Below are positions 33,775 through 45,436 of a DNA stretch of 64,000 nucleotides, one piece after another (positions within the stretch are counted from its first letter, which is position 1; every line of letters starts with the position of its first letter). Origin of the DNA: Pictodentalium vernedei. Its lineage: Eukaryota > Mollusca > Scaphopoda > Dentaliida > Dentaliidae. Under the pieces are notes generated by a model. The model made no database searches, was not told the origin of the DNA, and saw nothing but the letters and a program-made list of their open reading frames with translations. A program made the translations under genes and the position numbers. The stretch is from positions 4,088,457 to 4,152,456 of the forward strand of contig CM062292.1 of the NCBI GenBank assembly GCA_031216915.1, written 5' to 3'.

Positions 33775-35255
33775 CGCCTTGAATGAGATGTAACTAATCC
33801 TATAGAGTGGTATAAGCCAGGACATGGCGTTATCTCATCCGGTATTTAATCTAGCCACTTGATAACATGCACTACCTTATTACGAAATTAAATTGTTGTG
33901 TCTCATACAAAAACCCTACATTCATTTTGGAGCTAGACAGTGGTCAAACATGAATCTTCAGCGTCTCTACTAGACGTGTTTGTCGCTAGCACTTCTGTTA
34001 ACACGCATACGCCATCTCAACCTTAAGTTAAAAAAAATCTTTACTTCCATGTTGTATCATACGCCTTTCCATTCAAAGAAAATGGCGGCCACATATGTTC
34101 TCTTGGCAAAGGCATTTCATACACCCTGGGAAAGCCAAGGAAAACAAACCTGCTGAATTAATACTTGGAGATGCAAAAAACTCTTAAATATACAGACTAT
34201 TTCGAAGGTATTGTTTAAATTTGAATTTTATTTAAATTCCAAATCAACTTTCCATACTTTCTTGCAACAAACTTCTAATGAAACTGCTGCCTCTTGACAC
34301 ACTTCCATTGGAAATCGAGGCATTGTTGTGATATCTAAAAAGGAAATGCAACCCATTGGGTTCATTACGGAAAAATAAAAAAAAAATCCTCATACTCCCC
34401 ACCTCAACATATATCGCACTAATTTGGATTCTTACATGACCAGTGACAATGTTCTGTTTCATATATATCCTTGCAAAGGATGCACCTTCTTATTTTCCCC
34501 TCAATATTACTATTGTTTCAGGTTGGATACTGGAAAGTACCCCATGGTCTTTCAACAGTCATTGTCTGCATTTTGTATTTATTTTGAAGTAAAAGTCAAG
34601 CAACCTTTATAATAATTTATTGGAGTTTTTTACCACCCCATTAGCAAATTTCGCTCCCTGATAATTAGATAATTAGATATGGGCGATATATGCAAATATA
34701 GTTCGGTATCGTACTACTACCGATTTACTCTGCCTGGAATCTATACTCCTCCCCAAGCCTGAAAATAAACAGACTGTCATCTGCAAAATGAGGACTCCAG
34801 AAGGTGAATTTAGTGATGCTACCGACCTGGGCATGCGCCAGTGCGTATTTGGTTCTGAAACATCAGGACCTGGCTCTTAAATCTCAGAAATAGGCTTCTC
34901 AGTTGGCGCGTAACTTCTCAGATCATATTTTGATATTCTTTCGATGGATAATCGAGAGAGACACTCTTACATGTATTATATATATGATTATCATTTATCG
35001 TTGTTGTAGAGTGCTTAAGCTAATACTTCAAGTCTTAATTACCATATATATAGGCAGCCAAGACTTGATCAGAAACCACAGTGAAGATTAATGTTTGCTA
35101 TAGTGTACTAAATGAAAATGATGAGAGCTATTATATACTTGCAGTGTGTGTTTCAAACAGCAGTGTGACTCCGTAAATTGAAATCTGGCGCATGAATTGA
35201 AAAAATAGGCTCCGAGGCTAGAGCGTATTTTAAATAGTCCTGATCGGTCCCTGTT
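33775..35255. other. Stretch with one repeat fragment, otherwise unremarkable
   Basis: 34005-34130 (CATACGCCATCTCAACC to CATACACCCTGGG) matches repeat R4 at 15485-15640 and contains AAAATGGCGGCCAC. The rest holds short frames without recognisable domains. Confidence 0.45.
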
Positions 35256-35399
35256 ATTTGTTTCGCTATTATTCAGCAATTGTTGCTAGTTCAATATATA
35301 CATAAGCTGTCAGTAAGATATATTTGTTTCGCTATTATTCATCACTTGTTGCTTGTTCAATATATACATAAGCAGTCAGTAAGATATATTTGTTTCGCT
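35256..35399. repeat. 64-bp unit in two and a quarter tandem copies
   Basis: TATTTGTTTCGCTATTATTC..GTTGCT.GTTCAATATATACATAAGC.GTCAGTAAGATA occurs at 35256-35319 and 35320-35383 with four differences. A third partial copy (TATTTGTTTCGCTC) then stops. Confidence 0.8.
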
Positions 35400-35454
35400 C
35401 TCGCAGAATTTGGAATTAGCTGACCTCGAAGATACACAATATTACGTTTCTTCC

Positions 35455-35960
35455 TTACAGTCATGGATGACAATTTTTATCATTGGAAGAGATTTACACG
35501 AAAGTTAGCTCCCCTTCAGACAACAGACAATGTCCATTCATTAACACAAAAGTCAAGGGGTGCGAAATGCCATAAAAACGTTTAAATTGCGATCAAAATA
35601 CAGTCGCTCTTCAAAGTACGGAAGTGGACGCTTTAGTGTTGATAGGTGAGATATTGATAGATATCCTTAATGAGGGACTATCACTGAACTAATTTCTTCG
35701 TATTAGTTTTCTGGTGTTATTTTTAATAAACGAAAACAATAGACACCTCCGAGAGCTGTCAGCTGTTTTCTATTTCTAAATGTAACAAAAGGAAACTTGG
35801 CTTTACTTTCGACAGATGTCATAGGTGTTTCCTCAACAACCACTTACTTCTCAATTGGACCTTCCTCGCTTATCTGGTAAGTTCAATGGTGATAACTTCA
35901 TCAAAATTCGATTTTCAAGACGATACAAGTCTGTGAAGTATTTAATTAGTAATTAAGTTT
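35455..35960 (+). repeat. Dispersed repeat R2, third copy
   Basis: Similar to 31490-31545 (ATTGGAAGAGATTTACACGAAAG) and to 32030-32280 (AATAAACGAAAACAATAGACA, GGAAACTTGGCTTTAC, CAATTGGACCTTCCTCG). About 500 bp of the middle of the 31490 copy is missing. Non-coding. Confidence 0.5.
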
Positions 35961-35964
35961 TAAT

Positions 35965-36454
35965 TAATAATATGCATCACTATTCTGATGTCGTTCGGCG
36001 ACGAATATACCATGTTGGCGATACACCGTGTTTTTCTCTCCAAAATCTAACGATATCATAACTTTCGAGACTATCTGCAGTCGGAATATAGTAATGCGGG
36101 CTGGCCCTACTCATCGAAACCAAATAAGCACGATTTCGTTATTTACTATTTGCAATTAAAACGCGTTGATTATATATAGTTCAAGTCTACCTACGGGAAG
36201 TTTTGTCTTGCCTTTCTTATCAGGTGGACTCCGAGTGATATTGCCTGACATTAGTGAGAGACAAACTAAAATAAAAGCACCAATTAAATCTCAGGTACCT
36301 TTGCTGTAGTGTACCGGTATGTAAGGCAGGTTTTAGCTTTCGGAACAATTGTTTAGTTTGTAAACGAAAAATTTCATCTCACCCACGACTAGCGTTTTTA
36401 ACCGCGCCTCCACTCCCACCCCCACCCCCACCCCCACATCCAAATAAATAAATT
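35965..36454. other. Stretch with a CCCCCA microsatellite
   Basis: A CCCCCA/CCCACC repeat at 36412-36438. Nothing else is recognisable in this AT-rich segment. Confidence 0.5.
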
Positions 36455-36541
36455 AATACACTCTGAAATCAGCTGAGTTAAAAAATTAACCGAAGTCAAT
36501 TGGGTTGTGTCAATATGAACCCAATTGATTTTAGAGTGTAA
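36455..36541. mobile_element. 87-bp mini-MITE
   Basis: TACACTCTGAAATCAGCTGAG at the left pairs with TTGATTTTAGAGTGTA at the right, and an internal CAATTGGGTT pairs with AACCCAATTG. The TA at each edge could be the target duplication. Confidence 0.5.
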
Positions 36542-36884
36542 AACAAATAAAATAAAATCGATTGATGATCAACACGCTCCGTTTGATAACACAATTGCAA
36601 TATATTTAAGGTGTGTGTGTGTGGGGGGGGGGGGGCACGCACCCCCCCAAAAAAACCTGCAAACCCTCAAAAACAAATACTTTTGGAGAGTTTCTTCTCT
36701 CTCGAGACGAAAATTAGACTTCAAAAACCTGAACGGTAATGGAATAAAGTTAACCCTTTACCTAATGACTCTTACACATTCGGCCGAAATCATGGTATTT
36801 TTCATCCTCGATGCTTTTTCATTTTCTATACATGTAGTGTGAAAGTAGTGCTTGTTTCCTGAACCAAATACGTTGTAATATACT

Positions 36885-37115
36885 CCCTTTACCTAACGTA
36901 ACGACCAAACTCTCAAAAATCGCCAATTAATTTTCATTATTTTTTCAATTTTTGTCTCAAAAACATAGGTTATGACCCCTCATTGGAACGAGCTTGTCGA
37001 GCTCGTCCCCAATGAGGAGTCATAAACTATGTTTTTCAGACGAAAAATGAAAAAAAAAATAGTTATTCAAGAATTCTTTTTTGCAAGTGTCGTCTGCTTG
37101 TGAGGTAAGGTAAAA
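36885..37115. mobile_element. piggyBac-type MITE, family C variant, copy 1
   Basis: Starts CCCTTTACCTAACGTAACG and ends GAGGTAAGGTAAAAGG. The internal part (CGCCAATTAATTTTCATTATT, ACATAGGTTATGACCCCTCA, a GAGCTCG palindrome) is the same as in 55309-55553 and distinct from copies 1-4. Flanking TTAA is not preserved. A further CCCTTTACC start at 36754 may be a broken neighbour. Confidence 0.65.
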
Positions 37116-37427
37116 GGCTTGTATAGCAAACGGTAGGAAAGGCATGGATGTTAGTCCTTTAACATGATCAATGAATGTATAAATAATATTGACAAAATCA
37201 ACTTTATTCTAGAACTACAGTCATGATTATATGCACTTAACAAACAATAGTCGTCAAAGAGAATTTTACTTGGTATATTTCAGTGTATTCATCTCTTCCA
37301 TTTTCCATTTCTGAAGAGTTGAATACATTACATACAAAATTATCTTTGACGAGTTTTTTATTACTCTTGAGGATTATAGATATATATAATATATAATTAT
37401 GGTATAGTTATCATTTTAAAGAGAAAA

Positions 37428-37550
37428 TTAACCCGTTTGCTAATAGAGACTTCTTTATATATACACTTACTTGTCTGCCGGTCCTTTTGGCCAGTATTAG
37501 CAGTTATGTATACATATATATACAAATACCCCTATTAGCAAACGGGTTAA
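37428..37550. mobile_element. Short TTAA-bounded inverted-repeat element
   Basis: TTAA then CCCGTTTGCTAATAG at the left pairs with CTATTAGCAAACGGG then TTAA at the right, 115 bp between the TTAAs. The pairing extends past the TTAA (GAGAAAATTAA / TTAATTTTCTC), which is unusual. Either the target was palindromic or the element ends further out. Confidence 0.6.
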
Positions 37551-37694
37551 TTTTCTCATCAATAATGCTAGTTATATGATTATTTGTAGTTGCAATTAAC
37601 ATGCCATTTTTTATCGTGAGGCCCTACCAGTTTGTTTTATCTGGGATTAGTTTCACAGGGTGTACTCTTTCTTTTTCTTTTTTTTTTTTTACAG

Positions 37695-37788
37695 GTAAAA
37701 CCGTGCAAAAACAATCAGCCGTTTGATGGAGTAGAATGCATTTGGCAGCCTCCCCTGTCGGGACAGTTTTGTGAAAATGGTCCTCGAG
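37695..37788 (+). CDS. Orphan exon candidate, EGF-like
   Basis: A long pyrimidine tract ending TTTACAG (37665-37694) precedes 94 nt of open frame, then CGAG followed by a GT donor (GTTTGT) at 37789. The peptide reads VKPCKNNQPFDGVECIWQPP then LSGQFCENGPR. The C-x-x-N and SGQFCEN pattern is like the second half of an EGF domain, with Trp where the usual CxC second Cys would be. Start phase 0, end phase 1. No neighbouring exon is identifiable, so it could be a decayed exon or chance. Confidence is low. Confidence 0.35.
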
Positions 37789-38029
37789 GTTTGTATAATA
37801 TTGATTCCATACTTTTGGCTCCGTATCAAGATTAGGGTATTTTCTATTTTCGAGTGGATATCCAAATTATCTCAATTATTCTACGAAATAAGAAGAAAGT
37901 ACAAGATGCTTCTCTCAAATGTTTATTTTTTGTGTCACTAAGGAACAAATAGTTCTCTTTGACAGTCGCTTGAGAAAAACGAAACGGGAGGGTTTTTTTA
38001 ATCCAAACCAGGACGAATCAGAAAAACAC

Positions 38030-38408
38030 AGAACAACATACGCGTATCAATGGGTTAATCGATATTGCACGAGTACCAGGGCGGAAGACAAGAACGAGGG
38101 GCCACAGGCCTCGAGTTTTATCCTTCCGCTATGGCACAAGTGTCATCTCTATAAACCCATTCACGCACGCGTGTCGTTCTGCGTTTATTGCACGCCCTCA
38201 CCTCTATCAAAACAATTATCAGAAAGACAATCAGCAATTCATTTGACAACTATCAGCAAAAAGAACACATTTTATTGCCAACAAAATTTGCGAGGAGAAC
38301 CCGTGCTACTATTTCGTCCCCTGAGTTCCAATGTGTTATATGTGCTTGTTGGCACATTGTAATTAAGGAGACGACTTTAGCTACCGCGAGCCATTCAGCT
38401 TGTAATTA
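38030..38408. repeat. Palindromic dispersed repeat K, copy 2
   Basis: Same order as 4612-4990: the ACGCGT..CAATGGGTTAATCGATAT arm, CAGGCCTCGAGTTTTATCC centre, CGCGTGTCGTTCTGCGTTTA arm, then ATTTGCGAGGAGAACCCGTG and GAGTTCCAATGTGTTATATG. About 85% similar by eye. Non-coding. Confidence 0.65.
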
Positions 38409-38409
38409 G

Positions 38410-39384
38410 TTTAAACAATATTTATTCAAGATGATATTATATGTATACATTACATAGCAATACAATATATTATCAAAAAACAAAAAGAAAAAAGGAAGTT
38501 TTGCTAGCTGTATACGAGATAACAATGACATTGATAATTAGATTTATAGATAAACTAGGATTCGACAGGAAGCCTTAGGCTTATGTGAGTCGTCTCCTAC
38601 GTTTTATGGAACTTTTCGTAAAGATGATGGCAATGATAGGTAGTAACAGGTGAAACAAGTGAAACCTGTATATCGCAGCCCAGGGGGTGAGCACTAGCGG
38701 GCCAATGAATCTGGTTGAGTCTCTTACCTTGAACAAGCGCACCACCAGCCCGCATCATACTACCTGAGCATTCTAGATGCAACTACATTATGGCTCAATT
38801 TCCTTCACATCAGCAAGTGCAGCTGGGAAGTGCCGCCAGCTCTTCAGAGAAAAGAAATTGAAAAAAACGGTTTATACTAATTTCATGATTATAATAAGTT
38901 GACCAACAAGCTCAGTCCCCTAGGCAGCGATATACGCGATTGTCTAAACTACACATACGGGAAATCAGAAGTGGTCTAACCGATAAAAAAAATAGATGAA
39001 TGAAAAGATGAAGTCAAAGACTAAAAAGATACAAGAAGAAGAAGTAAAATAAAGAAGAAGGAGAAGAAGAAGAGGCCATCCCGAATACATGATGCATTGT
39101 CTTTAGATAAAGTTTAATAGAAAATAAGATCTTGAATTTAAGATACTCTATCAGTAACTAGATAGTAAAATTATGGTACATTGCCTTAATCGCGCGGACA
39201 CCTACAGAGGAATTCTTAATGAAAAAAAAAACAACAGGTGTCATCACTCGTCAGAGGAACCGGCCACTCTGTAAGATGAAGTCTTGCACTATATCAAAAA
39301 TTAGCCTATTCTCCTCGTTACTGAAAAATTCAGAGCCAAAAAGATGTGTAGTAGTATCTATAGTGAAAGGGAGTAAATTGATTG
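38410..39384. other. Stretch with a GAA-rich tract, no gene
   Basis: A purine-rich GAAGAA tract lies at 39040-39075. The GC-richer part at 38600-38770 has no identifiable domain on either strand. Confidence 0.4.
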
Positions 39385-39836
39385 ATAGATTATTATTTAT
39401 TTAACGGTATAGATTGGAATTACATCAATGCATGTATAATACAAGATTTCAAAACCACAAAACATTAGTACAATTTGATGATATAAATAAATATCTATAC
39501 CGTAGGGAGATGACATAGCCAGATTGGCTGTCTACCTGTCATCTCCAACTAAAATTTGTTTTAGAGTGAGCATTGTACACTGACTGTGGATGTGGGTTAA
39601 AGGCAAGTTATCCGATCGCATTCCGATTTAATTCCGGTGTTGAAAGTGTCGGACTTGGCAGTTTAATCATACTTTTCTGTTGGGCGAGATAAACAGACGT
39701 AGTATATTACTTGGTGTTATCAAATGCAAAGAGCATACAAATCGGAAAATGACCAATGTATAGTGAAGGGCCAAGTTAATGGCTGTGCAGACATTTGATT
39801 ATTTGTAGAAACATCTTCAGGGGTTTGAATCCATAA

Positions 39837-42800
39837 TTATCTACCGACATTAAAATTACAATCTCGACAATAGGGATTGTCACATTCAACACTGCTTGGG
39901 TACTGGGAGATGAATTTTTGTGTCAATAATTTTTTGAATAGATTTCTGTTAGTAATAGACCTTAAATCTTGATCCAATTCATTCCACATCCTCGGAAATG
40001 CATGGATCTGTAACCTATCGAGGGCTTTAGTACGCGTTCTACTGACCTGTAATAAATCTGATTGTCTCGTAACTCTTTGTGAGATATTTTGAGTTGGGTT
40101 AAAAAAGTCATTAAATGATGATGGAAGTTGTCCCATTTTCCAATCAAAAATGAAGAGACAAGCTTGGAGTTTAAACAAGTCATTAATTTTAAGTATTTTA
40201 TTTTTTATAAATAAGGGATCAGTATGGGCGTTGTAATTTGAATTATTAATGATAGGAAGTGAGCGTTTCTGCATAATGAGAATTTTATTAGTTGCCCGAG
40301 CATTACCCCAGACATGGATGCCATATAACAGGTGGCTATGTATAAGGGCTAAGTATAATGTTTTTAAGGCCTTCTGTGGCAATATTTTTTTTACCTTACC
40401 TTATTCAATGCATAATTTACTTTTCCAATTTTGGAGCAAACATGTGAGATATGGGCATTGTATGTTAGATTGTCATCAATGCTAATACCAAGAAATTTTA
40501 GTGATTTATCTTGTTCATGGCCTCCTATTCTTTTTATCGGTTGGTTTTGTATTTTTATAGATAAATTTTCTGGGACTAGCGTGCTACGGGTTGGATTTAT
40601 CAGAACGTACTTAGTTTTACATGTGTTCAACACAAGCTGGTTGGCTGAGCACCATTCATTTAATTTGCTTAATTCATGATTTATATATTCAGCCAATCTA
40701 CTTGCATTTGGACCTGAAGCATAGGCTGTCGTGTCATCCGCAAATGATAGGAGATTTAACAATGTCGAGTGGCGAATGTCGTTAATATAAAGCAGAAATA
40801 GGATCGGCCCAAGTATGGAACCCTGTGGTACTCCACATGTTATTTGTGCTTCATTCGAACTATTTTCACCACATTTTACATATTGGGTTCTGTTAAATAA
40901 ATAACTCTTGAACCAGTCAATACTAATACCCCTGAACCCATATCTTTCTAATTTGTTTATCAGAATACTATGATTTATCGTGTCGAAAGCTTTCGAAAAG
41001 TTTATAAATACCGCTAGAGTTAAATCTTTTGTTGGTTTGTTGTTTTCTATAGCAATATGTCTCAGGAGTTGCATCACGGGATGTGTGGTGCTATGATTTT
41101 TTCTGAATCCATATTGATGCTGGTAAAGAATATCAAATGTATCCAGGTAATTAATCATTCTATTTGCCATTAATTTTTCTAAGATTTTAAAGAATGCTGC
41201 AAGAATACTTACAGGTCTGTAGTTATTAAATCTATTTTCATCCCCGGTTTTATAAATTGGGATGACTTTAGCGATTTTCATTCGGTTTGGTACAACACCG
41301 CTGATGAAAGACTGGTTGACGATATGAGCAAACGGGTAGGCTAATATATCTATAGAATTCTTTAGAAGATATGTTGTGGTGCCATCACAGTCTTCTGACC
41401 TTTTGGCTTTCATTCGTTTGGCAACATCCATCACTTCACAAGGGGTAGTGGGTGTTATGTAGAAGTTATTTGAGGAAGACGGATCCATGAAGTTTTGGAA
41501 GGATTTATCTGTTTGTGTCAATTCTGCACTATCACGTCTTCCCGTGTTTACAAAAAAATTATTAAAGGCACATGCTATTTCCTTTGGGTCATTTATTTCG
41601 CAATTATTGTCTTTGATAAAAGTAGAAGGCAAGCTAGTTGTACGTTTTGCTTTGTTTATTGTTTCATTTAATATTTTCCAAGTTTCTCTTAAATTGTTTT
41701 TGCTATCATTTAATATCTTATTATAATACATTGCTTTACTTTGTTTTTTTATTTTATTAAAGATTTTACAGTAATTTTTGTAGTTTTGTATGTTTTGTTC
41801 TGTTGGGGATTTTATGTTTTTATTATAAAACTTTGACTTATTGAGAGATGAAGTCATGAGTCCCTTGGGCATCCACGGTTGTTTTCTGATAAACTTAGCT
41901 TGCAGTTGCACATTTATTACAGGAAACGCCTGTTCAAAGGCTGTTGAATAGATATCCATGAAGTTCTCGTAAGCTGCATTAGGACAGCTTGATTCAAGAA
42001 TTGACGAAAAATCGCTTTGGTAGAGAAGTGACCTAAATATGGCCACGTGGCTTCAGTGAATTTACGTTTGCGTATAATTTTAGGACTACCCCTTGCAGCG
42101 GTAATATTTTCTATATAATATATGCCGAAGTGATCGGAAACATCTGTAATTATGATTCCTGACGAGCAGGTTGCGGTTCCATTATTTGAGAAGAGGTGGT
42201 CTATTAAAGTTGCCGAGTGAGTGCTTATCCGAGTGGGCCGGGTAATACAAGGTAAAAATCCCTGACTAACCATGAGATCTAAAAACATTTGGGTTTTGGG
42301 ATGATAATTCGTTTTTAGTAGGTCGATGTTGAAGTCTCCCATTATATGTGCCTCCGTGCGTTCATGATTAATTAAGTCAGTTATTTCATTTATTTTTGTA
42401 AGGAAGAGATCTATATCCGCTTTTGGTTGTGTATTTGGTCTATATATGACACCAATTAGTTTCTTAGTATTAGTTACCTTGATTTCGACAAACAGGGACT
42501 CAATTACATGGGGAATAAAAACAGACAAATCGTGTCGTATTATAGGCGCCAGCCCCTCCTTAATATATAGACCCACACCACCCCTCCCGTCATCCCTCTC
42601 AGGTCGTGTCTTATTAATGAGTGGATAATAGCCGTCCAACTGGTATGATATATTCGAAGGAATTCGAAATATTTCGGTTAACCCTATAATACTAAAGGCA
42701 TTATTCGAGCCATGTAAATCACTCAACAATTCATTCAAGGAGTCCCAGTGTGCATTTAAGCTTTGGCAGTTTAAATGAAACATTGAGAATTGATCACTTT

Positions 42801-42975
42801 GCTTGATGTTCTTTGATTGAAATTCATTGGGTGAGTAATAATTACAATCTCCTGTAGCATCTTTAAATGGGGAATCTTCGTCATTGGGAAGTTCACATGT
42901 TCTGTGATTATAGACCTTAATGAAATCAAATTCCGGATTCGTCTGTATCTCGTCGAGACTAATGTTACCCGCCAT
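39837..42975 (-). pseudogene. LINE ORF2: endonuclease and reverse transcriptase
   Basis: The endonuclease part begins MAGNISLDEIQTNPE and shows FHLNCQSLN, GLTEIFRI, MGDFNIDLL (about residue 210) and VSDHFGIYY (about residue 280), the motifs of APE nucleases. The RT part has NNYRPVSILAAFFKILEK, INFSKAFDTINHSIL, CGVPQGSILGPILFLLYIND and FADD (about residue 433 of its frame). The C-terminal part ends CDNPYCRDCNFNVGR. The frame shifts once near 42046 between endonuclease and RT. It shifts again near 40391, where a GGTAA appears duplicated. Apart from these it reads open for about 1040 codons. Cytoplasmic RNP assembly and target-primed reverse transcription are the known role of the family. Confidence 0.85.
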
Positions 42976-43222
42976 TATTTACAAAGAAACTACCAAGTGG
43001 TACAATTTCATACCAATACATAATCACAGAAGCGTAATTTGATCGTTGCCTGTTAATATATTCGGATAATCTGAGAACTCCCACAGCCATATAAATATTT
43101 CGTATTTGGGGTGTAATACCCAGGCTTAAATAATCAGTCGTGTACAATGCAGGAACCTTTGTACGCGCAATGCAGAGAAAAATAAACACAAACATCAACA
43201 AGAACATATATACAAATTTCAT
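42965..43222 (-). CDS. LINE leader frame overlapping ORF2 start
   Basis: 85 residues beginning MKFVYMFLLMFVFIFLCIAR, a hydrophobic stretch like a signal or anchor, then ALYTTDYLSLGITPQ. The last codons and stop (AATAATGGCGGGTAA) overlap the ATG of ORF2 by 11 nt, a layout that permits reinitiation. It could be a small ORF1 or an artefact of 5' UTR reading. No RNA-binding motif is visible. Confidence 0.45.
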   Translation of the reverse strand: MKFVYMFLLMFVFIFLCIARTKVPALYTTDYLSLGITPQIRNIYMAVGVLRLSEYINRQRSNYASVIMYWYEIVPLGSFFVNNGG

Positions 43223-43719
43223 GATTGGATAAAGATGGGATTATAAGAGGGAACGGTGGAATGATATGTTATTGGGATGATTCTTATCCATGGTTCATAC
43301 AAAACCTTATGAAAAAATTCAGGGGTTTCTCAAGGATTTTTCAAGACCGAGATACAGATTGGGTTTCTGGAATATGCAAAGTCTTAGGGAGAAATTCAAT
43401 GGTTTATCAGGGATTATGCAAGCAAGACCGAAGTAAAAAAGAAAATGGTCATAGCGAATTCAAGGGATTTTCAAGGCACACATATTTTTTAAGGGTTTCT
43501 CAAGAGCTGTGCTAACCATCTTATCAATAGCGGAATTAGGTGTATAAATGTATTAAATTTATTTTCTTGGGTACATTGAAAGTGCCATATCCATTTTTAA
43601 TAGAACAAAAAAAAAACAAAACAAAAATTGAATTTCTAGAGTATAAAACGTTGAGTTATTTACTTATTTTGACTTTATTTCCACTGTCCAATAGATTTGG
43701 GTGACCATGATACATTCCA
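43223..43719. other. Stretch with no recognisable feature
   Basis: Upstream of the LINE. It has loosely repeated GGGTTTCTCAAGG/GGGATTTTCAAGG phrases at 43320-43510, a weak internal repetition without clear unit length. Confidence 0.4.
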
Positions 43720-45260
43720 GTTTATATGGACGTCGGTACACAAACATGTGTCTCACCCCACGTAAAGCAAGATACAGGGAGAAGAGTACAGAATATTCCG
43801 AGCAAAATGCGTTTCCAGGGTAAAAAGCTATTAAAAGATAATGTAAGGTGTCCTATATAAGTTGTTAATATCTGAGGGACAAATTGTAGGTCACAAATTA
43901 AATTCAACAGGGGCAGACATTCATTTCTCAATCATTAGATTTACACACTTTGTATGACAAGCTGTTGTACATGTGTTGACACAGTTTGTATGATAAGCTA
44001 TAGTTCCTCGTGGAACAACAGCTTGCCGTGACCCACAATTTTTTTTCTCACGAACAAATTGTAGGTGGCGAATTACATTCAACTGGGACCGATATTCAAG
44101 TCTCAATCATTAGATTGACACGCTTCCCCGTGGAACAACAGCTTGTCGTGACCCACAGTTTCTTTCTGAAAAACAAATTGTAGGTGACGAATTACATTCA
44201 ACAGGGGACGACATTCAAGTCTCAATACACACTTTGTATGACAAGCGGTTGTAGCAAAATGCGTTTCCAGGGTACAAAGCTATTTAAAGATAATGTTGGA
44301 TAGTACTATACAAGTTGTTACTTTCTTAGGGGCAAATTTTAGGTCATAAATTAGATTCAAAAGGGGCAGACATTCGTTTCTCAATCATTAGATTGATACA
44401 CTTTGTATGACAAGCAGTTGTTGTACATGTGTTGACACACTTTGTATGACAAGCTATTGTTCCTCGTGGAACAACGGCTTGTCGTGACTCACAAATTTCC
44501 TTCTGAAGAACAAATTGTAGGTGACGAATTACATTCAACTGGAGCCGATATTCACGACTCAATCATTAGATTGACACACTTTGTAGAACAAGTCGTTGTT
44601 CCTCGAGGAACGACAGCTTGACGTGACCTGTAATTTGTTTCTGAAGAACAAATTGCAGGTGACGAATTACATTCAACAGGAGCATATATTCAAGTCTCAA
44701 TCATTAGATTGACACACTTTGTAGGACGAGCCGTCATTCCTCGTGGAACACCAGCTTTTGTGGCCCACAGTTTATTTATGAGGAGCAAACTGTAGGTCAC
44801 GAATTACATTCAAGAGGGGCAGACATTCAATTATCGATCATTAGATTGACAAACATTGTATGACAAACTGTTGTTCCTCATGAGATCTATTCACTTGCTT
44901 CATGATATCTCAATTTGTCATTGACGATGTTTTAACATTCATTTATATAGTTGTGGTGGGATTTATTTATATATTTATTTATTGGTGTTTGACGTCAGTT
45001 CAGCATCTGGGCTATGTAATAGCACAACGCTGGTATAAAGTCAAGTTTTGCCAATCGTTTATACATCAGTTGGTGTTTGACGTCAGTTCAGCATCTAGGC
45101 TATATAATAACGCAACGCTGGTATAAAGTCAAGTTTTGCCAATCGTTTATACATCAGTTGCCCACTTACTAAGGGATTGCACATGGACATTCAATTGTCA
45201 ATCATTAGATTGACACACATTGTATGCCAAGCTATTGTTCCTCATGGCATCTATTCACTT
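43720..45260. repeat. Diverged tandem array, 130-175 bp units
   Basis: Units carry CAATCATTAGATTGACACAC, TTTGTATGACAAGC, GTTCCTCGTGGAACAACAGC, CGTGACCCACA, GAACAAATTGTAGGTGACGA and ATTACATTCAACAGG. Starts are near 43926, 44099, 44381, 44558, 44696, 44836 and 45198. GTTCCTCGTGGAAC is itself a palindrome. Some units carry an extra GTACATGTGTTGACACA insert. Short minus-strand frames (MRLEYRSQLNVIRHLQF and similar) are translations of the unit, not genes. Confidence 0.75.
44960..45160 (-). repeat. Two tandem LINE 3' tails
   Basis: GTTTGACGTCAGTTCAGCAT..AGGCTAT.TAATA.C.CAACGC followed by TGGTATAAAGTCAAGTTTTG occurs at about 44988-45070 and 45070-45155. Both match the tail of the LINE at 45395-45480. 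TATTTATTTATTGGT at 44963-44985 is the terminal A/T-rich tract. Confidence 0.65.
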
Positions 45261-45436
45261 GCTTTATGATCTCTCAGTTTGTCATTGGCGATGTTTTAAC
45301 ATGCATTTATATAATTGTTGTTGGATTTAATTATATATTTATTTATTTAGTGGTGTTTAACATGCATTTATATGATTGTTGTGGGATTTATTTATATATT
45401 TATTTATTGGTGTTTGATGTAAGTTCAGCATCTAGG

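Larger units (their letters stand above)
39385..43222 (-). mobile_element. L2/CR1-like LINE, nearly full length
   Basis: Minus strand: leader frame (43222-42965), endonuclease (42975-41917), RT (42046-40391) and C-terminal part (40382-39837), then about 450 bp of 3' sequence ending in a TTATTTATTTAA tract near 39390. Codon-level conservation of all motifs and only two obvious frameshifts suggest a recent copy. Neither a target duplication nor a 5' UTR boundary can be set from the sequence. Confidence 0.8.

Noticed and set aside
43921-44562. Short minus-strand frames such as MRLEYRSQLNVIRHLQF
   Set aside because: They repeat because they are translations of the tandem unit.
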